NCBI GenBank assembly: GCA_031296325.1
Contig: JARLFY010000057.1
Span: 1 to 36,272, forward strand
Origin: Acidobacteriaceae bacterium
GTDB taxonomy: Bacteria > Acidobacteriota > Terriglobia > Terriglobales > Acidobacteriaceae
Length of the DNA stretch: 36,272 bases
Direction: 5' to 3'
The position numbers were made by a program, and so were the translations under genes. The notes beneath the pieces were generated by a model, which was given only the letters and a program-made list of their open reading frames with translations, was not told the origin of the DNA and did no database searches. The stretch's first letter is position 1, and each line of letters begins with the position of its first letter. This document shows positions 1 through 8,092 of the stretch, piece after piece.

Positions 1-1612
1 CGACCTTATCCCGCACGATGTGCACTCTCCTGAAGACCTGGAAGATCTGCTAACCACGATCGGAACGCAGGGAATCGATGTACTCGAAAGCTCGAAAGGG
101 CCGACGACCGATCTGGAAAAAAAATTCGAGGAAGTGGATGATGCGTCGGAGGACGTCGAACTCGACCTAACCCCCGGCGCTCTGGAAAAAACCAATGATC
201 CCGTCCGCATGTATTTGCGCGAGATGGGAACCGTTCCTTTGCTCACGCGCGAAGGCGAAGTTGAAATCGCCAAGCGGATCGAACGCGGCCAAAACCGCGT
301 TCTGAAAGCGCTTTCGCGCTCGCCGATCGTCATTCGTGAACTGCTCGCCCTGGGCGAGGACCTCGAGAAAGGCGTCCGCTCCATCAAAGAGCTGGTCACC
401 TTCGACGAAGAGGAAATCACGGAAGAAATCGTCGAGAAGCGTCTGAAAGCATTTCTCGACAAGATCCACGCGCTCGACAAGCTGTACAAGAAAGTCGCGC
501 CGCTCCAGGAAAAACTGGCGGCGGTGAATCAGAAGAAGCGTCCGAAGGACCATCGGCGGTACCGCTTCCAGCTGGCTCATGCGATTGTGCGCACGTCGAT
601 CGCGGTCCGCAAGCTGGGTTTCACCAACAACGAACGCAAGCGCCTCATCGACCGCGTCAATCGCACGGTCGACGGCATGCGCTCGCTCGACCGCCAGATC
701 CAGAACTTGGAGAAGCGCGCCGAGGCGACTCGCAGCGACGAGCAGAAGAAGGAATACAAAAAGCAGTCGCGCGCGGTCCGCGGAGAGCTCGAAAAGCTTG
801 AAGTGGAAGCGGGCCTGTTGTTCCAGGAGCTCAAGCGCACCCAGCGCGAGATCATCCAGGGCGACATGGACGCCGAGCACGCCAAGCGCGAGCTCATCGA
901 AGCCAACTTGCGCCTAGTAGTCTCGATTGCGAAAAAGTACACCAATCGCGGCTTGCAATTCCTCGACCTGATTCAGGAAGGCAACATCGGCCTGATGAAG
1001 GCGGTCGACAAGTTCGAGTATCGTCGCGGTTACAAGTTCTCCACCTACGCAACGTGGTGGATTCGTCAGGCGATTACGCGCGCCATTGCGGATCAGGCTC
1101 GCACGATCCGCATTCCGGTTCACATGATCGAGACGATCAACAAGCTGATCCGTACCAGCCGCCAGTTGGTGCAGGAACTGGGCCGCGAGGCATCGTCGGA
1201 AGAGATCGCGCGACGCATGGACATCCCCGTTGCCAAGGTGCGCAAGGTGCTGAAGATTGCGCAGGAGCCCATCTCGCTGGAGACTCCAATCGGCGAAGAG
1301 GAAGACTCGCATCTGGGCGACTTCATCGAAGATCGCATGGCCGTGAGCCCGTCCGACGCAGTGATTGCGGTCAACCTGAAGGAGTACACCTCGCAGGTGT
1401 TGCGTACCCTGACGCCGCGCGAAGAGCGCGTCATCAAAATGCGCTTCGGGCTGGAGGACGGCAGCGAACACACGCTGGAAGAGGTTGGCCAGAGCTTCCA
1501 GGTCACGCGCGAACGCATCCGCCAGATCGAAGCCAAGGCTCTGCGCAAGTTGCGTCACCCCAGCCGCAGCCGCAAGCTGAAGGCCTTCGTCGATGGGGTG
1601 AAGGAAGCGTAA
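1..1612 (+). CDS. rpoD: RNA polymerase primary sigma factor RpoD (sigma-70), 5' end outside window
   Basis: Primary (housekeeping) sigma factor; it binds core RNA polymerase and recognises -10 and -35 promoter elements. The frame is open from base 2, and the first residues (DLIPHD..., then a PEDLEDLL stretch) look like region 1.1, so the gene starts upstream of the window and the GTG at 20 is not a credible start. Region 1.2 follows ([12 protein letters not shown], about 195-230), then a long charged non-conserved region. Region 2 lies near 886-1150, with the core-binding and melting motifs [12 protein letters not shown] and [10 protein letters not shown]. Region 3 covers about 1130-1330. Region 4 has its helix-turn-helix from about 1408 ([14 protein letters not shown], then [20 protein letters not shown]). 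The non-conserved insert between regions 1.2 and 2 and the intact region 4 fit RpoD better than an alternative sigma factor. A hairpin terminator follows at 1653. Confidence 0.97.
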   Translation, partial: DLIPHDVHSPEDLEDLLTTIGTQGIDVLESSKGPTTDLEKKFEEVDDASEDVELDLTPGALEKTNDPVRMYLREMGTVPLLTREGEVEIAKRIERGQNRVLKALSRSPIVIRELLALGEDLEKGVRSIKELVTFDEEEITEEIVEKRLKAFLDKIHALDKLYKKVAPLQEKLAAVNQKKRPKDHRRYRFQLAHAIVRTSIAVRKLGFTNNERKRLIDRVNRTVDGMRSLDRQIQNLEKRAEATRSDEQKKEYKKQSRAVRGELEKLEVEAGLLFQELKRTQREIIQGDMDAEHAKRELIEANLRLVVSIAKKYTNRGLQFLDLIQEGNIGLMKAVDKFEYRRGYKFSTYATWWIRQAITRAIADQARTIRIPVHMIETINKLIRTSRQLVQELGREASSEEIARRMDIPVAKVRKVLKIAQEPISLETPIGEEEDSHLGDFIEDRMAVSPSDAVIAVNLKEYTSQVLRTLTPREERVIKMRFGLEDGSEHTLEEVGQSFQVTRERIRQIEAKALRKLRHPSRSRKLKAFVDGVKEA

Positions 1613-1652
1613 AGCAGTTTGTAGATTGTTATGGAGAACTAATAGAACACGG

Positions 1653-1690
1653 ATCCCCACATCTTTCTTTGAGGTGTGGGGATTCGTTGT
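1653..1690 (+). terminator. Hairpin terminator after rpoD
   Basis: ATCCCCACA pairs with TGTGGGGAT (9 bp, extended by a few weaker pairs) around a short T-rich loop, followed by a moderately T-rich tail. The right arm runs into GGGGATTC...CAGAATGAC (1678-1704), a degenerate core of the family-1 repeat, so the terminator and the repeat share bases. Confidence 0.6.
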
Positions 1691-1805
1691 TGCAATCAGA
1701 ATGACGGACGGAGACAGAAGCAGATTCCTTCGCTTCGCTACGGAATGACAAACAAAGAGGAGTCGGAATGACAAACGGAGGGCGCTTTGGAATGGCAGAC
1801 AAAAA
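1678..1805 (+). repeat. Family-1 intergenic repeat, core copies downstream of rpoD
   Basis: A clear family-1 core (AGCAGATTCC...CGGAATGACAAACAAA) lies at 1719-1756, preceded by a degenerate core at 1678-1704. The tail of the core is repeated twice more in decaying form: CGGAATGACAAACGG near 1764 and GGAATGGCAGAC near 1790. No clear TAGAGC ends are seen, so this copy looks truncated or rearranged. It fills most of the 263-bp gap between rpoD and the next gene. Confidence 0.75.
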
Positions 1806-1875
1806 CGAGCAGGCGTCGAATTCTGTCTGCGCTCTGCAATAATCAAAGCGGCGGAATGATCGCACCAACGGAGGC

Positions 1876-3774
1876 ATGTCGAAGGTGAACTCAGGCAGAC
1901 TGCAGGACGAGCAGTTCGACGCATCCCCCATTTCAAAAACGCTCCGCCACTTCTTCCCTCTCTACTGCGCGCTGGTGGCGCTGGTTACGTTTGGCTATGC
2001 GCTCTACGACGGCTATCAGATCGATGGCGATGCGGTCGCCTACATGGACATCGGCGATCTGCTGCGCGCGCACCACTGGGCGGGCATCGTCAACGGCTAC
2101 TGGCATCCGATGTATCCGGCGTTTCTTTCGATGGGCCATATTCTGTTTCGCGCGACTCTGGCTAATGAGTTGCGTGCCTACTACATGGTCAACTTCGCCA
2201 TCTTCCTACTGGAGATGGCCGCCGTGGTCTGCTTCACCGACGCGATGGTGCGATTGCGCGCAGCGACAAGCCTGCGCGTCGGCTTCCTGCTCGACCGCAC
2301 TGCGCTGCGCTATCTTGGGCTGGGTTTGCTGGTGATTGCCAGCCAGCGGGAACTATCGCTGGGCAAGGTTCGGCCCGACGCACTGTTGCAAGCCTTCCTC
2401 CTCTTCGCCCTCGCCGCGTTGATGAACCATCTTGCCAGTAACCGTCTGCGCTATGCCGCGCTGATGGGCCTTGCGCTGGGCTGCGCCTACCTGACCAAGT
2501 CCTTCGCGTTTCTCTTTGCCTTCCTCTGCATCCTCATGCTGGCGGTCTTCCGCTGGATCTGGCTGCGGCACAGGCCCACGAACATTCTTCCCGCAGCGCT
2601 GATCGCCTTCGCCTGCTTCGCCGTTGTGGCTGGGCCATACGTCGCTGCGCTCTCGCAGCAGAAACATCGCCTGAACTTCGGCGACTCCGGCGCGCTGAAC
2701 TATGCGTGGTACGTTGGCGGCACGGAGAAGATGCACCTACAGCCCTACCAGACCGCTCAGTTCGGCAACGCTGAGGTTCATTTGAAGCATTCCGAGCGGG
2801 AGTTGCTGCACACGCCACTGATCCTCAGCTACGCCGCACTGCCCTATGGAACCTATCCCGACTGGTTCGACACGACCTACTGGAACGACCAGATCAAGCC
2901 GCACTTCAGCCTGCGTCAGGATCTGCCCCGCGCCACACGCAACGGCGTTCTGGTGGTGCGCTATCTGTTCAACCATCCCGAGGCGTTGATCCTGCTGGCG
3001 TTGCTTCTCCTGCTCGGCGCGCGAATCGCGCCGCGTTGCAGGCCGCAGGATTCAAGCAGCTTCTGGATTGCGCCACTGCTGCTGGGCGTGACCATCTGGG
3101 GAATCTACGCCATCGTCAACACCGAGGAGCGATACGTCACGGTCGCTTATCTGAGCGTTATTCTTACGATTTTCGCCACGCTGCGTCTGTCGCAGCCGCC
3201 GACCGCAAGCGACGCGCAGGCCAAGGCTGGCGCGGATAATCTTCGCTTCGCAGCCTCGACGCTGATTTTGCTGCTGGCGGTGTTGAGCGTTGGGGAGAGC
3301 CTGCGCACGGTCTTCGAAGACCGTCGGCAACTCTCCACGCGCAACTCACCCGACGGCTGGTACTCGCCCACCATGAACCAGGTCGCCGACGGCCTTGCTC
3401 GGCTTGGCGTGCAGCCGGGCGACACGATTGCCTGCATCGGCTCCTCGGCCTGCCTCTACGATCACTACTGGGCGCGACTGGCCGGAGTCCGCATCCTCAC
3501 CGAGATCTATCACGACGACTCCAGGGTGGACGCGCGGCAGTTCTACGCCAAGCTGCCCAACCGCGACGCGGCATTGAAGGTCGTCGCAGCGACCGGGGCC
3601 GAGGTTCTGGTCGCAGACTTCGGCAACACGCAGGTCAGCGACAGCGATCCTGCCTTCCGCAACTGGCGCCAACTCGGCAACACCAGCTTCTATGCGCTTC
3701 GTCTTGTGCGTCCCTCCGAGAATAGCACTGGGGACGAGCGATTCGTCTCCAAACACGGCCAGCAGTCGAATTAG
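1876..3774 (+). CDS. Polytopic membrane protein, GT-C-type glycosyltransferase-like
   Basis: A 632-aa integral membrane protein with about ten hydrophobic segments. After the first membrane segment (residues about 25-45) comes an acidic loop, GYQIDGDAVAYMDIGDL, then WHPMYPAFLS. This arrangement of acidic residues in the first periplasmic loop is typical of GT-C enzymes (ArnT/PMT/GT39-like) that move sugars from lipid-phosphate donors. The C-terminal about 170 residues form a soluble periplasmic domain. I infer a role in cell-envelope or protein glycosylation; acceptor and donor are unknown. Start choice is uncertain: GGAGG at 1870-1874 is only 1 nt from ATG 1876 but 10 nt from GTG 1885 (codon 4), so the GTG may be the true start. 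The stop codon TAG is the first three bases of a family-1 repeat. Similar proteins lie at 23305 and 34555. Confidence 0.75.
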   Translation: MSKVNSGRLQDEQFDASPISKTLRHFFPLYCALVALVTFGYALYDGYQIDGDAVAYMDIGDLLRAHHWAGIVNGYWHPMYPAFLSMGHILFRATLANELRAYYMVNFAIFLLEMAAVVCFTDAMVRLRAATSLRVGFLLDRTALRYLGLGLLVIASQRELSLGKVRPDALLQAFLLFALAALMNHLASNRLRYAALMGLALGCAYLTKSFAFLFAFLCILMLAVFRWIWLRHRPTNILPAALIAFACFAVVAGPYVAALSQQKHRLNFGDSGALNYAWYVGGTEKMHLQPYQTAQFGNAEVHLKHSERELLHTPLILSYAALPYGTYPDWFDTTYWNDQIKPHFSLRQDLPRATRNGVLVVRYLFNHPEALILLALLLLLGARIAPRCRPQDSSSFWIAPLLLGVTIWGIYAIVNTEERYVTVAYLSVILTIFATLRLSQPPTASDAQAKAGADNLRFAASTLILLLAVLSVGESLRTVFEDRRQLSTRNSPDGWYSPTMNQVADGLARLGVQPGDTIACIGSSACLYDHYWARLAGVRILTEIYHDDSRVDARQFYAKLPNRDAALKVVAATGAEVLVADFGNTQVSDSDPAFRNWRQLGNTSFYALRLVRPSENSTGDERFVSKHGQQSN

Positions 3775-3909
3775 AGCGTCGTCGCTGATGGAGGGTAGAC
3801 CATCGCGATACGAGCAAAAACAGATTCCTCCGCTCGCGCTACGGAATGACAAACAAGAAGACTACGGAATGACAAGCAAATTGGGATATAGCAATTTCTA
3901 AATGCTCTA
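3772..3909 (+). repeat. Family-1 repeat with TAGAGC/GCTCTA ends; left end supplies a stop codon
   Basis: Begins TAGAGCGTCGTCGCTGATGG, has the core CAGATTCC...ACGGAATGACAAAC at about 3821-3854, a second copy of the tail (ACGGAATGACAAGCAAA), then ATAGCAATTT and the right end AAATGCTCTA. The first three bases are the TAG stop of the upstream membrane-protein gene. Confidence 0.8.
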
Positions 3910-3915
3910 TACCGG

Positions 3916-3962
3916 CAAACAAAGTGGCTCGACCAGAGAGTATGGTCGAGCCACTTTGTTTG
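3916..3962. terminator. Perfect bidirectional hairpin terminator
   Basis: A perfect 20-bp inverted repeat (left arm 3916-3935, right arm 3943-3962, 7-nt loop GAGAGTA). It lies between two convergent genes. The arms begin and end with CAAAC/GTTTG, so A/T-rich tracts flank the stem on both strands, as expected for a terminator serving both directions. Confidence 0.85.
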
Positions 3963-3990
3963 CGGAGCAAAGATTATTTTGCAGTATGCG

Positions 3991-5394
3991 CTACTTCGCG
4001 GTGAAGAGCTTTAGGTCGATGGAATCGGCCATGGCCTTGTAACCTGCGTCGCCGGGGTGGAGATGGTCTCCCGAGTCGGCGAATGGGGCATAGGCCGTTG
4101 GGTTGGCCGGATCCTGCGTGGCCTTGTCGAAGTCCAGAAAGCCGTCGACGTGTGCTGTGGTGCGAATCCACTGGTTGACGGCCTCGCGAACCTGTTCGCC
4201 AGCGGGCGAGGAATAGCCCGCGCCGACGTAGGGAGTAAGCGTGGCGGCGTAGACCTTGATGCCGTGAGTGTGCGCTCGCTCGGCTAGCTGGGAGAGACCG
4301 GCGATGAGGTCGTCGGCGGTGACGACATCATAGGGCTTGCTGGGGGCGTAGGCGTGGCCGATATCGTTGATGCTCTCCAGCAGGATCACGTACTTGACGC
4401 CGGACTGAGCGAGGACATCGCGGTCGAAGCGAGCCAGTGCGCTGGGGCCGGTGGTGTCGTGCAGAATGCGGTTGCCGCCGATGCCCTCGTTGAGTACGGC
4501 TAGATTCGCCGTCTTAGGATCGGCCTGTAGGCGGCGGGCCAGCAGATCGGGCCAACGCTGGTTGGTGTTGGGCGTGCTGTGCGCGCCATCGGTGATGCTG
4601 TCTCCGAAGGCGACGATGGCCGCGCTGTCGGCGGAGACCTTGACATCGACTCCTTTGACGAAGGGCCAGGAGGTGATCTTGCCGGCGTTCTCCAGCGTCT
4701 TTGCGCCAACGACGTTGCCTTCGGCGATGTAGCTGGTTTGGTCGGCGAAGCTGTGTTGCGAGAGAACCTTGATGGGTTGCGCAGGGAGGAAGAGGCTGAT
4801 GGCGAGGTCAGAGCCAGCGGGAACCTTCATCTGCGCCGGATCGCTGACGACCAGCGCGCCGGGAGGAATGGTGACCGAATTCCTTCCGCCGAAGGTGAGG
4901 CCGGAGGCGGAGAGCAGGTTGATGGTACTGCCGCTCTGGCTGATGGCGACGTGCGCCGCGGCGATGGTCAGCGGATCAGAGCCAAACTCGTTGGTGAGAA
5001 TGACGCGAACCATGGGGCCGCCGAGCGAGACGTGGACGATCTCGCGGATCGTGGTGTCGGCTGCGCCGTAGACGAAGGCGGGCGCGTGGACGACAGGCGG
5101 AGGCGGAATCGGAGTGAGCGTCGAAGTCGCGGGAGCGGCTGGGGTCGCGGGTGCAAGCGCAGGCGTTGCGGCGACTGCGGGAGCGGCGACTGTCGCTGCG
5201 GGAGTTGCTGCGGGACGACCGTTGTTGGCCGCCATCGGCGCGGTGGCCCAGGTTCCGACCCAGTGGTCGGCGGGAGGCGCGGCATAAGTGGTGGCGGCAA
5301 AGGTCGTGAGGGCGAGCAACAGAAGCAGGCGAGAGAGACGCGGGGATGTCGTCACGGAATTTTCAACCTCGGAGAAAATTATCAGCCGCTTCAT
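3991..5394 (-). CDS. Secreted SGNH/GDSL-family hydrolase (esterase)
   Basis: Numbered from the ATG at 5394 (467 aa). Block I is GDSITDG with nucleophile Ser266, the Gly block is GIGGNR (about 305-310), block III is INDIG (Asn343), and block V is DHLHPG with Asp443 and His446, so all catalytic blocks of an SGNH hydrolase are present. A beta-rich domain (about 105-240, TNEFGSDPLTI) precedes the catalytic domain. Residues 57-103 form an Ala/Pro/Thr-rich linker, typical of exported enzymes. The signal peptide starts best at Val13 (GTG 5358): VTTSPRLSRLLLLLALTTFA fits a signal sequence, and GAGG lies upstream, so that GTG is an alternative start. Likely activity is de-acylation (for example deacetylation) of plant polysaccharide; the substrate is inferred from the GH78, GH43 and mutarotase genes in the window. 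It is divergent from the mutarotase gene and shares the 3916 terminator with the convergent upstream gene. Confidence 0.85.
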   Translation of the reverse strand: MKRLIIFSEVENSVTTSPRLSRLLLLLALTTFAATTYAAPPADHWVGTWATAPMAANNGRPAATPAATVAAPAVAATPALAPATPAAPATSTLTPIPPPPVVHAPAFVYGAADTTIREIVHVSLGGPMVRVILTNEFGSDPLTIAAAHVAISQSGSTINLLSASGLTFGGRNSVTIPPGALVVSDPAQMKVPAGSDLAISLFLPAQPIKVLSQHSFADQTSYIAEGNVVGAKTLENAGKITSWPFVKGVDVKVSADSAAIVAFGDSITDGAHSTPNTNQRWPDLLARRLQADPKTANLAVLNEGIGGNRILHDTTGPSALARFDRDVLAQSGVKYVILLESINDIGHAYAPSKPYDVVTADDLIAGLSQLAERAHTHGIKVYAATLTPYVGAGYSSPAGEQVREAVNQWIRTTAHVDGFLDFDKATQDPANPTAYAPFADSGDHLHPGDAGYKAMADSIDLKLFTAK

Positions 5395-5573
5395 ATTACT
5401 CTGATTGCACGCTCGTCGGCTTGCGCAGGAACAGGAGGCTTACACCGGGTTTGGTAAATTGAGAACAGAATCGCGTATAGTTGCGGTGACTTTCAAGGAG
5501 CGGATTCGGGGAACGGAAGAGGACTCTGTTGTCGCGGAACAGGCTCGCAACAAAATTAAATATGGGGATAGAG

Positions 5574-6701
5574 ATGACGATGAGATGGGCGCGCGTTATG
5601 CTGCTAACTATGATGACTACTCTTGGAGCACAAGCTGCCACGGCAGCCACGTTGGTGATAAAGGAAGGGTTTGGCAAACTACCCACGGGAACTTCCATTG
5701 ACGCTTACACCCTGCAGAGCAACGACGCCGAGGTTCGGGTTACGAACTACGGCGCGCGCATCGTCTCGCTGAAGACCAAGGACAGCAGCGGCAAGATGGG
5801 CGACGTCGTGCTGGGATACAAGAACGTGGAGGGCTACGTCGCCGAGGGTGCGGCCAAGACCTACTTCGGTGCGATCGTGGGACGCTATGGCAACCGCATT
5901 CGCAATGGCAGGTTCACCATCGATGGCCACGAGTACCAGATTCCACAGAACAACAACGGCAACGCGCTGCACGGCGGGCCGCACGGATTCGACGATCAGG
6001 TATGGACGGCGGAGAAGGTTGAAAATGGCGTGGTGTTTACGCTGATCTCGAAGGACGGCGACATGGGCTTTCCCGGGACGCTGAAGGTGCAGGTGCGCTA
6101 CGTCCTGCTCGGATCTTCGCTGCACATCGACTACTTTGCGACGACCGACAAGGCGACGGTGGTCAATGTGACCAACCACGCTTACTTCAACCTGTCGGGC
6201 GAGGCCTCCGGGGCGATTCTGCCCGAGGTGATGCAGATCAACGCCGATGAGTACACGCCAATCGACGCAGGGCTGATCCCAGTCGGCGGGCCGAAGCCGG
6301 TGGCGGGAACTCCGTTCGACTTCAACACGCCGACGGTGATCGGTGCACGCATCAACGACGCCAACGAGCAGCTCAAGCTCGCCGGTGGATACGACCACAA
6401 CTGGATTCTGCGCGGCAAGCCGGGCGCAATGAAGGTGGCGGCGGTTGTCTACGATCCAAAGAGCGGACGCGTGCTGACGGTCTCGACCACCGAACCGGGA
6501 GTGCAGTTCTACTCGGGCAACTTCGTCGATGGCTCGTACAAGGGCATCTCCGGCGTGGCGTATCAGAAGTACGCCGGTCTCTGCCTAGAGACGCAGCACT
6601 ACCCCGATTCGCCCAATCAGCCGGAGTTCCCCAGCACACTGCTGAAGCCGGGTGAGACGCTGAAGTCGTCTACCGTCTTCTCGTTCTCGGTGAAGAAGTA
6701 G
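5574..6701 (+). CDS. galM: Secreted aldose 1-epimerase (galactose mutarotase)
   Basis: Interconverts alpha and beta anomers of aldoses such as galactose, glucose or arabinose. Numbered from ATG 5574 (375 aa). The family motifs are in order: GRYGNRI (about 103-109), NNNGNALHGG with His133, NVTNHAYFNLSG with the catalytic acid His202, GGYDHNW (about 271-277), and LCLETQHYPDSPN with the catalytic base Glu339. An N-terminal signal sequence (MRWARVMLLTMMTTLGAQA) puts it in the periplasm or outside the cell, unlike the cytoplasmic E. coli enzyme. Start: ATG 5574 or ATG 5580; a GGGGATAGAG stretch lies just upstream. The open frame extends further 5' to a TTG at 5529, but that would bury the signal peptide. 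It is divergent from the GDSL esterase, and the two could act together outside the cytoplasm. Confidence 0.92.
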   Translation: MTMRWARVMLLTMMTTLGAQAATAATLVIKEGFGKLPTGTSIDAYTLQSNDAEVRVTNYGARIVSLKTKDSSGKMGDVVLGYKNVEGYVAEGAAKTYFGAIVGRYGNRIRNGRFTIDGHEYQIPQNNNGNALHGGPHGFDDQVWTAEKVENGVVFTLISKDGDMGFPGTLKVQVRYVLLGSSLHIDYFATTDKATVVNVTNHAYFNLSGEASGAILPEVMQINADEYTPIDAGLIPVGGPKPVAGTPFDFNTPTVIGARINDANEQLKLAGGYDHNWILRGKPGAMKVAAVVYDPKSGRVLTVSTTEPGVQFYSGNFVDGSYKGISGVAYQKYAGLCLETQHYPDSPNQPEFPSTLLKPGETLKSSTVFSFSVKK

Positions 6702-6737
6702 GGTTGATGCGGTTGTAGAAGTTGAACAGATGCAAAC

Positions 6738-6776
6738 AAACCGGCCCCGCGTGGATACTCTGCGCGAGGCCAGTTT
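6738..6776. terminator. Hairpin terminator after galM
   Basis: AAACCGGCCCCGCG (6738-6751) pairs with CGCGAGGCCAGTTT (6763-6776), 12 of 14 pairs, loop of 11 nt, followed by ATTTA. A family-1 repeat starts immediately after it. Confidence 0.7.
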
Positions 6777-6779
6777 ATT

Positions 6780-6895
6780 TAGAGCGTTTTCAGTAATGGT
6801 GTAGAGTGTAGCGAAGCGAAGGAAACAGCAGATTCCTTCGCTTCGCTACGGAATGACAAAAATTATCTCTCTATAGCAATAGTGAAAATGCTCTA
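6780..6895 (+). repeat. Family-1 repeat, best-preserved copy (116 bp, 13-bp inverted ends)
   Basis: Left end TAGAGCGTTTTCA (6780-6792) and right end TGAAAATGCTCTA (6883-6895) are inverted repeats with 12 of 13 matches. Inside are AGTAATGGTGTAGAGTGTAG, a core AGCAGATTCC...ACGGAATGACAAA, then CTATAGCAATAG. This copy defines the architecture used to recognise the others. Confidence 0.85.
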
Positions 6896-6935
6896 ATAAT
6901 TATTGCAATGGAACAGAGTTGCGTGCTGCCGACAA

Positions 6936-6972
6936 AATGCGGGGATTCTTCGCTGCGCTCAGAATGACAATT
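6936..6972 (+). repeat. Family-1 core variant (GGGGATTC...CAGAATGACA)
   Basis: AAATGCGGGGATTCTTCGC, then TCAGAATGACA. This is the GCGGGG variant of the core, also found at 27605 and 30266, here without complete ends, 41 bp after the full copy at 6780. Confidence 0.7.
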
Positions 6973-6983
6973 CAAGGCTATAG

Positions 6984-8012
6984 CTATCGCTTGCTTTGCA
7001 GGTGCCGGGCGATGAGCTTGCCGTGGTTGCGGCCGTTCTCGATGAAGATCTCGTTGGTGCGACGACCGGCGATGATGACTCCGGCGAGGTAGATTCCTGA
7101 GACGTTCGACTCGAGCGTGGCGGGGTCGCAGGTGGGACAGTGGTCGTTGACCGCGTCCAGGTGAACGCCGATGCGCTCCAGAAATTCAAAGTCGGGGTGG
7201 TAGCCGGTGAGGGCGAAGACGAAGTGGTTGGGGATCGTGACGGGGCCGTTAGGCGTGGTGATGGTGGCATCGTCCTCGGTGATGCGAGTGACGTTCGAGG
7301 AGAAGTGCGCGGTGATCTCGCCAGCCTTGATGCGGTTGTTGATGTCGGGCAGGATCCAATACTTCACATGCTTGTGCATCGCTGGGCCGCGATGGACCAC
7401 GGTGACGCGCGCGCCGTGGCGCCAGAGTTCGAGCGCAGCGATGGCGGCGGAGTTTTTGCCGCCGATGACGACGACGTCGAGGTCGTGGAAGGGATGCGGA
7501 TCGTCGTAGTAGTGGTTGACCTTGGCGAGTTCTTCGCCGGGGATGCCAAGGTGGTTGGGCAGGTCGTAGTAGCCGGTGGCGACGACGATCTTGCGCGCGC
7601 GGTGGACGATGGGCCGACCGAAGCGGTCGCCGGTGTGGACGATGAATGCGCCGTCCGCGCCGGTAATGCGCTCGACCGTCTCGTACTGGCGGATGTTGAG
7701 CGAGTAGTGCTCGGCGACCTTGCGGTAGTACTCCAGCGCCTCGGTGCGGGTGGGCTTGGCGTTGGGGCTGGGAAAGGGAATGTCGCCGATGTCGAGCAAC
7801 TCCGACGTGGTGAAGAAGGTCATGTGCGCCGGATAGTGGAAGAGCGAGTTGCAGAGGCAACCCTTGTCGACCAGAACGACGGAGAGGCCAGCGCGCTGGG
7901 CCTCGATAGCGCAGGATAGACCGGTCGGGCCGGTGCCGACGACCAGCAGGTCATAGATCGTTTCGCTCTGCGTGATAGCTAGGCTGTGAGATGTTGCGGC
8001 TTCCTTACCCAT
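6984..8012 (-). CDS. ypdA: YpdA-family FAD/NADPH oxidoreductase (putative bacillithiol-disulfide reductase)
   Basis: A 342-aa flavoprotein of the thioredoxin-reductase-like fold. The FAD-binding GTGPTG lies at 26-31, the family signature HYPAHMTFFTTSELLDIGDIPF at about 59-80, the second (NADPH) Rossmann motif VVVIGGKNSAAIAAL at about 180-194, and the C-terminal FAD motif with GIYLAGVIIAG near 300. These match YpdA, which in Firmicutes reduces bacillithiol disulfide. As I recall, Firmicute YpdA has a key Cys in GGGPCG (Cys14 in Staphylococcus aureus); here the equivalent residue is Thr30. Instead there is a Cys-Leu-Cys pair (52-54) next to DKG. So family membership is firm, but the mechanism and thiol substrate are not. 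ATG 8012 is chosen because a -10 box TAGAAT lies exactly 6 nt upstream and no SD is present. The gene is divergent from pyrD. Confidence 0.82.
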   Translation of the reverse strand: MGKEAATSHSLAITQSETIYDLLVVGTGPTGLSCAIEAQRAGLSVVLVDKGCLCNSLFHYPAHMTFFTTSELLDIGDIPFPSPNAKPTRTEALEYYRKVAEHYSLNIRQYETVERITGADGAFIVHTGDRFGRPIVHRARKIVVATGYYDLPNHLGIPGEELAKVNHYYDDPHPFHDLDVVVIGGKNSAAIAALELWRHGARVTVVHRGPAMHKHVKYWILPDINNRIKAGEITAHFSSNVTRITEDDATITTPNGPVTIPNHFVFALTGYHPDFEFLERIGVHLDAVNDHCPTCDPATLESNVSGIYLAGVIIAGRRTNEIFIENGRNHGKLIARHLQSKR

Positions 8013-8018
8013 AAATTG

Positions 8019-8046
8019 ATTCTACCGAAGGCGGCGTTGTCTTCAA
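8019..8046 (-). promoter_or_regulatory. Promoter of ypdA, leaderless type
   Basis: On the minus strand: TTGAAG (8046-8041), 16-bp spacer, TAGAAT (8024-8019), then 6 nt (CAATTT) to ATG at 8012. The expected transcription start falls at or next to the start codon. Confidence 0.6.
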
Positions 8047-8092
8047 GGGGAGCGCTGGAGATTACACTAGAGATGCAGGCAGGAGAGAGATT

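Noticed and set aside
167..880. Long minus-strand open frames opposite rpoD
   Set aside because: Antisense shadows of a highly conserved gene in high-G+C DNA; no start signals or recognisable domains.
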